Source: Mesorhizobium sp. SARCC-RB16n
GTDB lineage: Bacteria; Pseudomonadota; Alphaproteobacteria; Rhizobiales; Rhizobiaceae
Length of the DNA stretch: 58,425 nucleotides
Assembly (NCBI RefSeq): GCF_008520305.1
Contig: NZ_ML703256.1
Span: 1 to 58,425 of the forward strand
Reading direction: 5' to 3'
A program made the position numbers and the translations under genes. A model generated the notes under the pieces. It did not search any database, was not told the origin of the DNA, and saw only the letters and a program-made list of their open reading frames with translations. This document shows, piece after piece, positions 14,614 to 22,083 of the stretch. Every line of letters begins with the position of its first letter. The stretch's first letter is position 1.

Positions 14614-14629
14614 ATTGGAACGTTCCATT
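14614..14629. promoter_or_regulatory. LacI-type operator 2
   Basis: ATTGGAACGTTCCATT contains the perfect 12-bp palindrome TGGAACGTTCCA (14616-14627), nearly identical to operator 1. It lies 29 bp before the DUF993 start codon. The centre-to-centre distance to operator 1 is about 153 bp, which would allow DNA looping between two bound dimers. Confidence 0.82.
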
Positions 14630-14657
14630 TAATAAGCGCTGCGATAGGGAGAGATCG

Positions 14658-15812
14658 ATGGACATTGCCTTGCCAGCTGGGGGTGGCCGCAGCACCCGTT
14701 ACGCGCTTGTCGGAAAGCCGGTCCAGCCGGTAATCGGCGCGCGGTTCCCGCGCATCGCCTATGCCGCCGCCCATGTCGTTGCCGATCCCCTGGGAATGAC
14801 CGATCCATGGTCGCGGCCGGTTGTCGACTGGGACAGAACGATGGCGTTCCGTCATCATCTGTGGCGGCTCGGCTTCCGCATCGCCGAGGCGATGGACACG
14901 TCGCAGCGCGGCATGGGTTTCGACTGGAAAAATGCGCAGGAATTGATCCGCCGTTCAATCGCGGAGGCGCGGACCGTCGCTGGCGCCGATCTCGCCTCAG
15001 GCGCCGGAACCGACCATCTGGCGCCGGCGTCGGCCAGGACACTGGACGAGGTGATCGCCGCCTATGAAGACCAGTTCGCTTTCATCGAAGGGCAGGGTGG
15101 CAAGGCGATCATGATGGCCAGCCGCGCGCTGGCCGCCGTGGCCAGGGGCCCGGACGACTACGCCCTGGTTTACGACCGCATATTGGGCCAGGCATCGGGC
15201 AAGGTCATCCTGCACTGGCTGGGCAATATGTTCGACCCGGCGTTGAGGGGCTATTGGGGCAGCGACGACTTCGAGACCGCGCTCGATACGGTGGTCGCCA
15301 TCATCGAGCGCCATGCCGGCAAGGTCGAAGGCATCAAGATATCGCTGCTCGATGCCGGCAAGGAGGTGGCGCTCAGGAACCGGCTGCCGGATGGCGTCGT
15401 GATGTTCACCGGCGACGACTTCAACTACCCCGAACTGATCGCCGGCGACGGCAAGAGGCACTCGCACGCTCTGCTCGGCATTTTCGACGCGATCGCACCG
15501 GTTGCCAATGCCGCGCTGGCGAAGCTGGCTGACGGCGATCGTGCCGGCTATGACGCGCTGATGGCGCCGACCGTGCCGCTGTCGCGCAAAATCTTCGAGG
15601 CGCCGACCGAATACTACAAGGCCGGCATTGTCTTCATGGCCTGGCTGAACGGCTATCAGGACCATTTCGCGATGGTCGGCGGCATGCAGTCGGCGCGCGG
15701 CATCCCCCATTATGCCGATGTCTTTCGCCTCGCCGACCAGGCAGGCTTGCTGGCCGATCCAGAACTTGCCGTCGCCAGGATGAAGAACCTGTGCGCCATC
15801 GCTGGCGTCTGA
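14658..15812 (+). CDS. DUF993 family protein (dihydrodipicolinate synthase-like aldolase fold)
   Basis: A 384-residue protein of the DUF993 family, which is usually annotated as dihydrodipicolinate synthase family because of a predicted TIM-barrel aldolase fold. Visible family segments are RIAYAAAHVVADPLGM near residue 40, VDWDRTMAFRHHLWRLGF near 60, AMDTSQRGMGFDW near 80 and AGAGTDHL near 110. A Lys suited to Schiff-base formation is in GIKISLLDAGKE. No function is established for the family as far as I know. The start at 14658 is preceded by AGGGAGAG. It stands alone on the plus strand, divergent from lacI and with an operator in its promoter, so it belongs to the same regulon and may perform a retro-aldol step. 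Confidence 0.85.
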   Translation: MDIALPAGGGRSTRYALVGKPVQPVIGARFPRIAYAAAHVVADPLGMTDPWSRPVVDWDRTMAFRHHLWRLGFRIAEAMDTSQRGMGFDWKNAQELIRRSIAEARTVAGADLASGAGTDHLAPASARTLDEVIAAYEDQFAFIEGQGGKAIMMASRALAAVARGPDDYALVYDRILGQASGKVILHWLGNMFDPALRGYWGSDDFETALDTVVAIIERHAGKVEGIKISLLDAGKEVALRNRLPDGVVMFTGDDFNYPELIAGDGKRHSHALLGIFDAIAPVANAALAKLADGDRAGYDALMAPTVPLSRKIFEAPTEYYKAGIVFMAWLNGYQDHFAMVGGMQSARGIPHYADVFRLADQAGLLADPELAVARMKNLCAIAGV

Positions 15813-16060
15813 GTGGTACACCGGTTTGGCCGTGGCCGGCCAACTCGAGTGTTGTGGCTTGCCCCTTCGCAAAACTCGCTGATTGCATCGGTAGCGCGAG
15901 CGCTCCGATGGATGACGATCGAATCCGACACGCGCCGAGACCTCCGAATCGTAGCCATGACGAACCCTTTGCTGTGACCAGTTTGTGACTAGCAACCGAA
16001 CCAAGGGTCTTTCAGGAAGCGAATATGTCCGAAAAACTAGTTATTTCAATGAGGTACGGA

Positions 16061-16135
16061 TGGTGGGCGTGACAGGGATTGAACCTGTGACCCCTGCAAT
16101 GTCAATGCAGTGCTCTCCCGCTGAGCTACACGCCC
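16061..16135 (-). tRNA. tRNA-Val(GAC)
   Basis: The minus strand folds into a cloverleaf. The acceptor arm is GGGCGTG paired with CACGCCC, the anticodon arm is CTGCA-TTGACAT-TGCAG with anticodon GAC, and the T arm contains GGTTCAATCC. The 3' CCA is encoded (16061-16063). It is 75 nt with CCA. GAC decodes the GUC and GUU codons of valine. Confidence 0.96.
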
Positions 16136-16250
16136 ATCCGAAGCCGCGCATACACCATTTTTGGTCCGGCGCGTCAATAGCAGGAAAAGAGGAAAAGCAC
16201 GTCGTGTCGCCGCGGCTGTGGAGTGACGCCGGCGGCCTGTGGAAGGCGGC

Positions 16251-16613
16251 TCAGGCCGCCTGCAGCATCTTCTCGACCTCGTTGACGAGATCGCGCAGGT
16301 GGAAGGGCTTGGACAGCACCTTGGCGTCTTTCGGCGCCTTGGAATCTGGGTTCAGTGCCACGGCGGCAAAACCAGTGATGAACATGACCTTGAGGTCGGG
16401 GTCGATCTCGGTGGCGCGCCGCGCCAACTCGATGCCGTCCATCTCCGGCATGACGATGTCGGTCAGAAGCAGCGAGAACGGCTCCTCGCGCAGCCGCTCA
16501 TAGGCGCTGGCGCCGTTGTCGAAATCGCTGACCTGGTAGCCGGCGCGCTCCAGCGCCTTGACGAGGAACCGACGCATATCGTCGTCGTCTTCCGCCAGAA
16601 GAATGCGTGCCAT
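16251..16613 (-). CDS. cpdR: CpdR family single-domain response regulator
   Basis: A 120-residue receiver domain with no output domain. The acidic pocket EDDDD is at 8-12, the phosphoacceptor is Asp52 in LTDIVMPEMDG, and Thr80 and Lys102 (SKPF) are in place. Length and sequence match CpdR. In Caulobacter and Sinorhizobium unphosphorylated CpdR localises ClpXP and promotes turnover of cell-cycle proteins including CtrA, under control of CckA-ChpT. The neighbouring N-formylglutamate amidohydrolase is the usual rhizobial partner in gene order. A CtrA-type half-site TTAACCAT lies about 50 bp upstream of the start, compatible with feedback control by CtrA. Confidence 0.93.
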   Translation of the reverse strand: MARILLAEDDDDMRRFLVKALERAGYQVSDFDNGASAYERLREEPFSLLLTDIVMPEMDGIELARRATEIDPDLKVMFITGFAAVALNPDSKAPKDAKVLSKPFHLRDLVNEVEKMLQAA

Positions 16614-16661
16614 GATATCCCGTCCGAATCACCCGCCCGAGACTGCCGTGGGGCAAGCCCG

Positions 16662-16669
16662 TTAACCAT
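16662..16669. promoter_or_regulatory. Possible CtrA half-site upstream of cpdR
   Basis: TTAACCAT, the 8-base half-site described for CtrA in Caulobacter, lies 49-56 bp before the cpdR start. An 8-mer can occur by chance; the biological link between CpdR and CtrA is what makes it worth listing. Confidence 0.35.
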
Positions 16670-16775
16670 CCTGTATATGAGGAGGTGAGAGTAAACATCA
16701 AGTGAACGCGGACGCGCTTGGCCCACATTTGCCCGGCGGCACGACCGCTGAAATGCTGGACATGCGGGCAGCAAG

Positions 16776-17717
16776 GTGTCAGTTTCATGCCATGATGCAC
16801 TGTTGTTTTCGGGTTCGTTCAAATTGAAGACGGCAGCCGAGGATTTTTCGGTCTTTCCACCCTTCGAAATCCGGTCGGGCGCCGAGCAGCGCGTCCCTTT
16901 CCTCTTCAACTCGCCGCATAGCGGCCGCTACTATCCGGAACGCTTCCTTGCCATGGCAAGGCTCGACCGCAACGCCATCCGCCGCTCTGAGGATTGCTAT
17001 GTCGACGAACTGTTCGGCGGCGCCGTGGCATTGGGCGCGCCAATGCTGGCGGCGAATTTCCCGCGTGCCTATCTCGACGTCAACCGCGAGCCTTGGGAAC
17101 TCGACCCGCGCATGTTCGCCGAGCCGGTGCCGTCCTTCTGCAACATCCGCTCCGCGCGTGTCGCTGGCGGGCTCGGTACCGTGCCGAAGTTGGTGGGGGA
17201 GGGGCTCGACATCTATGCGGGCCGCTTGCCGCTCGCCGAGGCGGTTGCCCGCATCGAGGCGGTCTACAAGCCCTACCACGAAACGCTGAAGCGGCTTTTG
17301 ACCAGGACGCACGCACGTTTCGGCTTTGCCGTGCTGATCGACTGCCATTCGATGCCGGCGAGCATCCGCGTCGGCGACAACGGTCTGCGGCCGGATTTCA
17401 TCATCGGCGACCGTTTCGGCATCTCGGCCACCGCGGCCTTGACCGAAACCGCGATCGGCCTGCTGACCGCGATGGGCTATGCCGTCGCTCACAACAAGCC
17501 TTATGCCGGCGGTTTCATCACGGAACACTATGGCCGCCCGGCGCGTCATCTGCATGCGCTGCAGATCGAGGTCAATCGCGGGCTCTACATGAATGAGCGG
17601 ACATTCGAGAAAGCCGCCGGCTTCGATGCGCTGGCCGACGATCTGACGCGATTTTCAGCTGACCTGATGGCGATGCCGGATCATCATTTCATCGACCTGC
17701 CGCTGGCCGCGGAATGA
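16776..17717 (+). CDS. N-formylglutamate amidohydrolase
   Basis: A 313-residue enzyme of the N-formylglutamate amidohydrolase (HutG/FGase) family, releasing glutamate and formate from N-formylglutamate or acting on a related N-formyl compound. The family's zinc/active-site blocks are visible as FNSPHSGRYYP near residue 48, RAYLDVNREPWELDPRMF near 100 and VLIDCHSMP near 190. No other histidine-utilisation gene is near, so a hut role is not shown. It is divergent from cpdR, an arrangement often seen in rhizobia. The start at 16776 is the first ATG, but the true start may be some codons downstream because the family homology begins around residue 25. Confidence 0.9.
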   Translation: MSVSCHDALLFSGSFKLKTAAEDFSVFPPFEIRSGAEQRVPFLFNSPHSGRYYPERFLAMARLDRNAIRRSEDCYVDELFGGAVALGAPMLAANFPRAYLDVNREPWELDPRMFAEPVPSFCNIRSARVAGGLGTVPKLVGEGLDIYAGRLPLAEAVARIEAVYKPYHETLKRLLTRTHARFGFAVLIDCHSMPASIRVGDNGLRPDFIIGDRFGISATAALTETAIGLLTAMGYAVAHNKPYAGGFITEHYGRPARHLHALQIEVNRGLYMNERTFEKAAGFDALADDLTRFSADLMAMPDHHFIDLPLAAE

Positions 17718-17735
17718 ACCGCGTCTTGTTTTCAC

Positions 17736-17781
17736 GCATGTCGGTGTCCCCAAACCCACCAAGCACCTTCGGGCGACATGC
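17736..17781. repeat. RIME-like palindrome, degenerate half copy
   Basis: GCATGTCG (17736-17743) is inverted as CGACATGC (17774-17781), enclosing a CCCCAAA...TTCGGG core. It is the second palindrome of the mosaic element without a recognisable first palindrome. It lies just after the amidohydrolase gene and before the sRNA terminator. Confidence 0.6.
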
Positions 17782-17800
17782 ATTGGGGTGCAACGGGTGT

Positions 17801-17833
17801 AAAAAAAGACCGCATCGTTTGCACGATACGGTC
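17801..17833 (-). terminator. Rho-independent terminator of the sRNA
   Basis: An 11-bp stem with one mismatch (17808-17818 with 17823-17833), a TTGC-type 4-base loop and a run of seven T on the minus strand. No minus-strand protein gene ends here, which is why an sRNA is inferred. Confidence 0.85.
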
Positions 17834-17890
17834 GAAGTCTAGGGAGGAAACGCCCAAGGAGGGCATGGACAGAAAAAAACCTGTCCGAGG
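17801..17890 (-). ncRNA. Probable trans-acting sRNA of the alpha-r14/NfeR1 type
   Basis: Read on the minus strand there are three hairpins in about 90 nt. They are GGACAG-loop-CTGTCC (17867-17886), GCCC-TCCTT-GGGC (17852-17864), and a terminator stem GACCGTATCGT/ACGATGCGGTC followed by seven T (17801-17833). The middle loop and the following single strand carry CCCTCCTT and TTCCTCCCT, both complementary to Shine-Dalgarno sequences. A CTTGAC -35 element lies just upstream (17917-17922). Repeated anti-SD motifs in three hairpins are the hallmark of the rhizobial alpha-r14 family (Smr14C2/NfeR1). The 5' end is estimated. No overlapping protein gene is plausible here. Confidence 0.72.
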
Positions 17891-18092
17891 GTGAGGGTAT
17901 TGTGCGCTGCACAAATGTCAAGCGACCTTCAGGCTTTTTTAATTCATAGTGATGTGGAAATTGCGTTTGGATGGCGATGTCGTGACATTCCGGCAACAGT
18001 TGCCCGGGCAGATAAATCGATAAACAAGCTTGTCTTGGCGGGAAAGTCGCGGCAGTGCTCGGCATGGGCATGCCGCAATGCGGGAGAATCAG

Positions 18093-18866
18093 TTGGACAT
18101 CAGCATCGATTTCATGCGCCGCATCGCGCAGGCAGCAGCGGCGGAGACCTTGCCGCGCTTTCGCGCCCAGGGTGCGGTCGCCAACAAGGAAAAGGGCAGT
18201 TTCGACCCGGTCACCGAGGCCGACCGCGAGGCCGAGCGCGCCATCCGGGCGCTGATATCGGCCGAGTATCCCGACCATGGCATCCTGGGCGAAGAGCACG
18301 GCAGCGAGAACATCTCCAGCCGGCATGTCTGGGTGATCGACCCGATCGACGGCACACGCGCCTTCATCTCCGGCCTGCCGGTGTGGGGGACGCTGGTTGG
18401 GCTGACGGTCGATGGTGAGGCGGTCGCCGGCATGATGGCGCAGCCCTTCACCGGCGAGCTGTTCTACGCCAATGAGTCCGGTTCGCACTACGAGGGACCG
18501 GGCGGCCCTCGAAAACTGTTGACCCGCAAGACGACAAAACTCGACGAGGCGACGCTGTTCACCACCACGCCAGCTCTGTTCAAGGGCGAGGCGCGCACGC
18601 GCTACGACGCATTCGAGAAGCAGATCCAGCTCGCCCGCTATGGCGCCGATTGCTATGCCTTCGCCATGATCGCCTCGGGGAGCGTCGACATCGTCGCCGA
18701 TCCCGGATTGAAGCCCTACGACATCGTGGCGCTGATCCCGATCATCGAGAAAGCCGGCGGTGTCGTCACCACGTTCGACGGCGGGCCGGCGGAGAATGGC
18801 GGCGATGTGCTGGCGGCCGCGACACCGGAGCTCCATGCCGCCGCCATGGCCGCCCTGCGCGGCTGA
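18093..18866 (+). CDS. hisN: Histidinol-phosphatase, inositol monophosphatase family
   Basis: A 257-residue Mg/Li-sensitive phosphatase of the inositol monophosphatase superfamily. It has GEEHGSENI and the DPIDGTRAFISGLPVWGTLV block, whose Asp residues bind metal, and a C-terminal KPYDIVALIPIIEKAGG that completes the active site. The F-x-S-G-x-P-V-W-G-T pattern is typical of HisN-type histidinol-phosphatases used by actinobacteria and alphaproteobacteria in histidine synthesis. I choose the TTG at 18093 because GGGAG stands seven bases before it; an ATG at 18078 in the same frame has a poor ribosome site. It is monocistronic. Confidence 0.88.
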   Translation: MDISIDFMRRIAQAAAAETLPRFRAQGAVANKEKGSFDPVTEADREAERAIRALISAEYPDHGILGEEHGSENISSRHVWVIDPIDGTRAFISGLPVWGTLVGLTVDGEAVAGMMAQPFTGELFYANESGSHYEGPGGPRKLLTRKTTKLDEATLFTTTPALFKGEARTRYDAFEKQIQLARYGADCYAFAMIASGSVDIVADPGLKPYDIVALIPIIEKAGGVVTTFDGGPAENGGDVLAAATPELHAAAMAALRG

Positions 18867-18885
18867 TCGGCTTCTTTGTTGACGC

Positions 18886-18988
18886 TACAGCATGTCGCGG
18901 CGAACAGGATTCGCCCGACCTGCTGTAAGCTTTTGATTTTATGCATGTCGTTGTCCCGGAACCGAGGACACTTCCGGGCGACATGCAT
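18886..18988. repeat. RIME-like mosaic element, complete copy 2
   Basis: The first palindrome is TACAGCA (18886-18892) with TGCTGTA (18921-18927). The second runs from ATGCATGTCG (18941-18950) to CGACATGCAT (18979-18988) with CCCGGAA...TTCCGGG inside. The two large palindromes within about 103 bp match the described layout of rhizobial RIME elements. It sits between the convergent hisN and hydrolase genes. Confidence 0.8.
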
Positions 18989-19019
18989 TAGCCTGACCCT
19001 GGAAGGGCCACGGTGCCCA

Positions 19020-19997
19020 TCAGGCCGTCGGATCGTCGGACCCGGGGACGAAGGCGTCGAAGGCGGCGAGGAATTGTTCGCGGTAGAGGTCGGCTTCCTG
19101 CAGGATTTCGTGTTTGGCGCCGTCGATCATCAACAGCGAACCAAGTCTCAGATTTCTCGCGTATGTTTCCACTGCCTTGGTCGAGACAACCTGGTCGGCG
19201 CCGGCGGCGATGATCAGCAGAGGCACTTGGATGCGGGCCATGAAGGCGGGGTCGCTGATGGCTTCCGACGCCTTCGCCGCCGCCTGCAGCCAGCGGATCG
19301 TCGGGCCGCCAAGCGCCAGTTGCGGATGCTCTTCATAGATACGCGTGTTGCGGCGATAGCGTTGCGGATCCGACGTCACCTTGTTGGCTTCGAAGGGCAG
19401 CGTGTGTCTCGGCCGTGGACCCCAGGCGGCATAGAGCCGGCCGAGCCCCAGGGCGCAGAAAAACGAACAGATCCGGCGGACCGTTCCTATCGAGACCGGC
19501 AGGTCGGGCAGCGTCAGGAAGGGCGCGATCAGCACCATGCGCCGCACGCGGTTCACCATCGACGGCGCGGCAAGCAGCGCGATCACGGCCCCGGCGGAAT
19601 GGGCGAGGATGTAGTACGGTCCGCGGCAATCCGGCAGCACGATCTCCTCGAAGAACTGCTCCAGGTCAGCCGTATAGTCGCGGAACGACCTGACGTAGCC
19701 GCGCTGGCGATCGCGGATCAGCCGGTCGGAATCGCCCTGGCCGCGCCAGTCGAGGGTGGCGACACCGAAGCCCCGCGCGGCAAGGTCGCGGATGGTCTCG
19801 AAATATTTCTCGATGCACTCGTTGCGGCCGCCGAGCAGCACCACGGTGCCCCGCATTGGACGCGCCACCGCTGCGAACAGGCCATAACGTATCTTCTTGC
19901 GGTCGCGCGTGGTGAAAAAGCCGCCGGTGGCGTTTTCCGGTCGCGGATTGCCCTCGGTTTGGTGGAAAAGCGGAGTGTCCTGGAAAATGTCCGTCAT
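19020..19997 (-). CDS. Alpha/beta hydrolase (lysophospholipase/monoacylglycerol lipase-like)
   Basis: A 325-residue serine hydrolase. The nucleophile elbow is AHSAG (ILAHSAGAVIALL), the acid is in AAGADQVV, and the His is in DGAKHEIL. This completes a Ser-Asp-His triad in the order expected for PldB-like lysophospholipases. The N-terminal segment VVLLGGRNECIEKYFETI and LDWRGQGDSDR form the family's lid and oxyanion regions. I start at the ATG at 19997, where homology begins; an open frame continues to 20279 but looks non-coding. No signal peptide is present. It is a single gene, convergent with hisN across a repeat. Confidence 0.88.
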   Translation of the reverse strand: MTDIFQDTPLFHQTEGNPRPENATGGFFTTRDRKKIRYGLFAAVARPMRGTVVLLGGRNECIEKYFETIRDLAARGFGVATLDWRGQGDSDRLIRDRQRGYVRSFRDYTADLEQFFEEIVLPDCRGPYYILAHSAGAVIALLAAPSMVNRVRRMVLIAPFLTLPDLPVSIGTVRRICSFFCALGLGRLYAAWGPRPRHTLPFEANKVTSDPQRYRRNTRIYEEHPQLALGGPTIRWLQAAAKASEAISDPAFMARIQVPLLIIAAGADQVVSTKAVETYARNLRLGSLLMIDGAKHEILQEADLYREQFLAAFDAFVPGSDDPTA

Positions 19998-20344
19998 TCG
20001 GCGCTTTGTGCTCGGCGTCTTCACGTGCCTGCCCGAGATGGCTGGCCCTGCCAAGGTGATAGACGCCAATGCGCCAAAAGCAAAGGAATTCCAGGTTGTC
20101 GACGACTGCAACGGGGGAAGGCCGGAAGCGGCTTTGAGCACGCTTCCGGCCCCTGTCGATCCGGGAGGAAGGGACGTTAACACCCGGTTCGGCCTCGTTG
20201 CGGCACCTGTGCAAATCCGGCGCCGCCAATCCTTGATCTTGAGAGCCACTTTAGCGGCGGCTGTCTGAACGGGCGCCAAAGCACCGGTTCATCTGCCGTT
20301 CATCAAAGGCTGGCCGCTTCATCCTTTTTTGCCGTCAAACGAAA
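19998..20344. other. Intergenic stretch with one strong hairpin
   Basis: I see no gene in this spacer between the hydrolase and hsp20. It contains a perfect 10-bp inverted repeat, GCCGGAAGCG (20121-20130) and CGCTTCCGGC (20141-20150), with a 10-base loop and no T-run on either side. Its role is unknown. Confidence 0.5.
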
Positions 20345-20373
20345 CTTGAAATGCTTTCGGGGGCTCCCCAGAT
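20345..20373 (+). promoter_or_regulatory. RpoH (sigma-32) type heat-shock promoter of hsp20
   Basis: CTTGAAA (20345-20351) is followed after 14 bases by CCCCAGAT (20366-20373), close to the sigma-32 consensus CTTGAAA-N(11-15)-CCCCATnT. Transcription would start near 20380, giving a leader of about 100 nt that contains the thermometer. Confidence 0.75.
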
Positions 20374-20380
20374 GTGGGTT

Positions 20381-20474
20381 GCGGCCGCCAATGTCGGGGC
20401 CGCTGGTCTCCGGAAACGCCGATCACGGGTTTCGGACCGACCATACGCAAACCATGTTGCTCAACAGGAGAACA
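20381..20474 (+). promoter_or_regulatory. ROSE-type RNA thermometer in the hsp20 leader
   Basis: Three hairpins stand between the promoter and the start codon. They are GCGGCC/GGCCGC (20381-20403), a bulged stem at 20405-20438, and the last one at 20455-20474. In the last, TGTTGCTC pairs with the ribosome site segment GAGAACA while one G stays bulged in TTGCT. The TTGCT anti-SD motif with an unpaired G facing AGGAG is the defining feature of ROSE elements upstream of rhizobial small heat-shock genes. Heating would open this stem and free the ribosome site. Confidence 0.8.
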
Positions 20475-20478
20475 CCTC

Positions 20479-20946
20479 ATGCGTCATGTTGATTTTTCCC
20501 CGCTCTATCGTTCGACCGTCGGCTTCGACCGTCTCTTCACGATGCTCGATTCGCTCGCGCAGCCCGATGGCGCGCAAACCTATCCGCCCTACAACATCGA
20601 GCGCACCGGCGAGGATTCCTACCGCATCTCGATGGCGGTTGCCGGCTTCTCGGATGACGAGATCTCCATCGAAGCCCACCGCAACGTGCTGACCGTGAAG
20701 GGTGAGCGCAAGGACGAGGGCACCGGCGAGGGCTCCGAGCTGCTCTATCGCGGCATTGCCTCCAGGGCCTTCGAGCGCCGCTTCCAGCTTGCCGATCACG
20801 TTGAAGTCGTCGGCGCTGCGCTGAAGAACGGCCTGCTCTTCGTCGACCTCAAGCGCAACATTCCCGAAGAGCTGAAGCCGCGCAAGATCGCGATCACCTC
20901 GGCTCCGGCCACGGCCAAGCAGATCGAGGCCAAGACGGCAGCCTAA
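20479..20946 (+). CDS. Hsp20 family small heat-shock protein
   Basis: A 155-residue small heat-shock protein, an ATP-independent holdase that forms large oligomers. The alpha-crystallin domain spans about residues 35-130, beginning PPYNIERTGEDSYRISMAVA. It includes LTVKGERKDE and the closing AALKNGLLFVDLKR motif (family A-x-x-x-n-G-v-L). The N-terminal MRHVDFSPLYRSTVGFDRLF is characteristic of rhizobial class A IbpA/HspA-like proteins. It starts at 20479 after AGGAGAAC. The leader contains an RpoH-type promoter and a ROSE thermometer, and a strong terminator follows at 20986, so it is a self-contained heat-shock unit. Confidence 0.95.
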   Translation: MRHVDFSPLYRSTVGFDRLFTMLDSLAQPDGAQTYPPYNIERTGEDSYRISMAVAGFSDDEISIEAHRNVLTVKGERKDEGTGEGSELLYRGIASRAFERRFQLADHVEVVGAALKNGLLFVDLKRNIPEELKPRKIAITSAPATAKQIEAKTAA

Positions 20947-20985
20947 CAGGCCGCCGCGTAATGTCTAAGTCTCGTCCCGAGACGG

Positions 20986-21013
20986 AAGCGGCGCCGAAAG
21001 GCGCCGCTTTTTT
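20986..21013 (+). terminator. Rho-independent terminator of hsp20
   Basis: Perfect 10-bp stem AAGCGGCGCC/GGCGCCGCTT with a GAAA tetraloop followed by a T-run. It lies 40 bp after the hsp20 stop and just before the convergent threonine aldolase stop. Confidence 0.9.
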
Positions 21014-21030
21014 GTTGTCGCGAAGGCCGA

Positions 21031-22083
21031 TTATTCGGCGATCAACTGGCCAAAGCGGTCGACTTCCTCGGAGGTCGTCGCAAAACTGGTGACGAAGCGA
21101 TAGAGCAGTTCATCCTCGCCGATATGGCCGTCGAAACCGTGCGGCCTGTGCCAGTCGTAGAAGGCCGCGCCCGCCGCCTGCAGTTTTTCGGCTTCCATTT
21201 TCTTGATCACCGCGAAGACTTCGTTGGCCTGCGGCAGCCAGGCAAGCTTGGCCGTGGCCGAATCCTCGATCGCCGCCGCCAGGCGCGCGGCCATGGCGTT
21301 GGCATGGCGCGCTGTGTCGAGCCAAAGCCCGTCCTTGAAATAGGCTTCGAACTGCGCCGCGACGAAGCGCGACTTCGAAAACAACTGTGCCGCACGCTTG
21401 CGCAGAAAGGCCAATTCCTTGGCGCGGTCGAGGTCGAACAGCACGATCGCCTCGGCGCACCAGCAGCCGTTCTTGGTGCCGCCGAAGGACAGGATGTCGA
21501 CACCGCGTTTCCAGGTCATTTCGGCCGGCGTGGTGTCGAGCGCGACCAGCGCGTTGGCAAAGCGAGCGCCGTCCATGTGCAGCGGCACGGAATGGTGTTT
21601 GGCGATCGCTGCAATCGCCGCAATGTCGTCCAGACCATAGATTGTGCCGACCTCGGTCGACTGCGTGATCGAGATGGCCATCGGCCGGCCCCAATGAACC
21701 ACTTCGCCGGCGAAACGGCCGATCGCCCTGTCCAGATTGTGTGGCTCGATCTTGCCCAGCGGGCCGTCGACGGCGTGAAGCCGCGAGCCGCCGGAAAAAT
21801 ATTCCGGCGCGCCGCATTCGTCCTCGATGACATGCGATTCGCGGTGGGCGAAGGAAATGCCGCCGGGCTTGTTATAGGTCGTCAGCGACAGCGAATTGGC
21901 GGCGGTGCCGGTCGCCACGAAGAACACGGCCACCTCGCGTTCGAAGATCTCGCTGAAGCGGTGATAGACGGCCTGGTCGAGGGCCCCGTCGCCATAGGCG
22001 GTCGAAAAGCCGGCGGTATGGGCCGAGAGGCCGGCTGCAATGCTTGGGTGGGCGCCTGCCCAATTGTCGGAAGCGAAGAACAT
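21031..22083 (-). CDS. Low-specificity L-threonine aldolase
   Basis: A 350-residue PLP enzyme that cleaves threonine or allo-threonine to glycine and acetaldehyde. Family features are MFFASDNWAGAHPSI at the start, SAYGDGALDQ-like STAYGDGALDQ near residue 25, HMDGARFANALVAL, and the PLP-binding Lys in FGGTKNGCWCAEAIVLF. Length is typical. I start at 22083, where homology begins; the open frame extends to 22299 without recognisable sequence. The gene is alone, convergent with hsp20 and divergent from gltB. Confidence 0.92.
   Translation of the reverse strand: MFFASDNWAGAHPSIAAGLSAHTAGFSTAYGDGALDQAVYHRFSEIFEREVAVFFVATGTAANSLSLTTYNKPGGISFAHRESHVIEDECGAPEYFSGGSRLHAVDGPLGKIEPHNLDRAIGRFAGEVVHWGRPMAISITQSTEVGTIYGLDDIAAIAAIAKHHSVPLHMDGARFANALVALDTTPAEMTWKRGVDILSFGGTKNGCWCAEAIVLFDLDRAKELAFLRKRAAQLFSKSRFVAAQFEAYFKDGLWLDTARHANAMAARLAAAIEDSATAKLAWLPQANEVFAVIKKMEAEKLQAAGAAFYDWHRPHGFDGHIGEDELLYRFVTSFATTSEEVDRFGQLIAE

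Noticed and set aside
14997-16004. 335-residue frame on the minus strand across the DUF993 gene
   Set aside because: Antisense to the conserved DUF993 gene, with shadow-like composition and no recognisable domain.
20121-20150. Rho-independent terminator between the hydrolase and hsp20
   Set aside because: The hairpin is perfect but has no T-run on either strand and no gene ends there.
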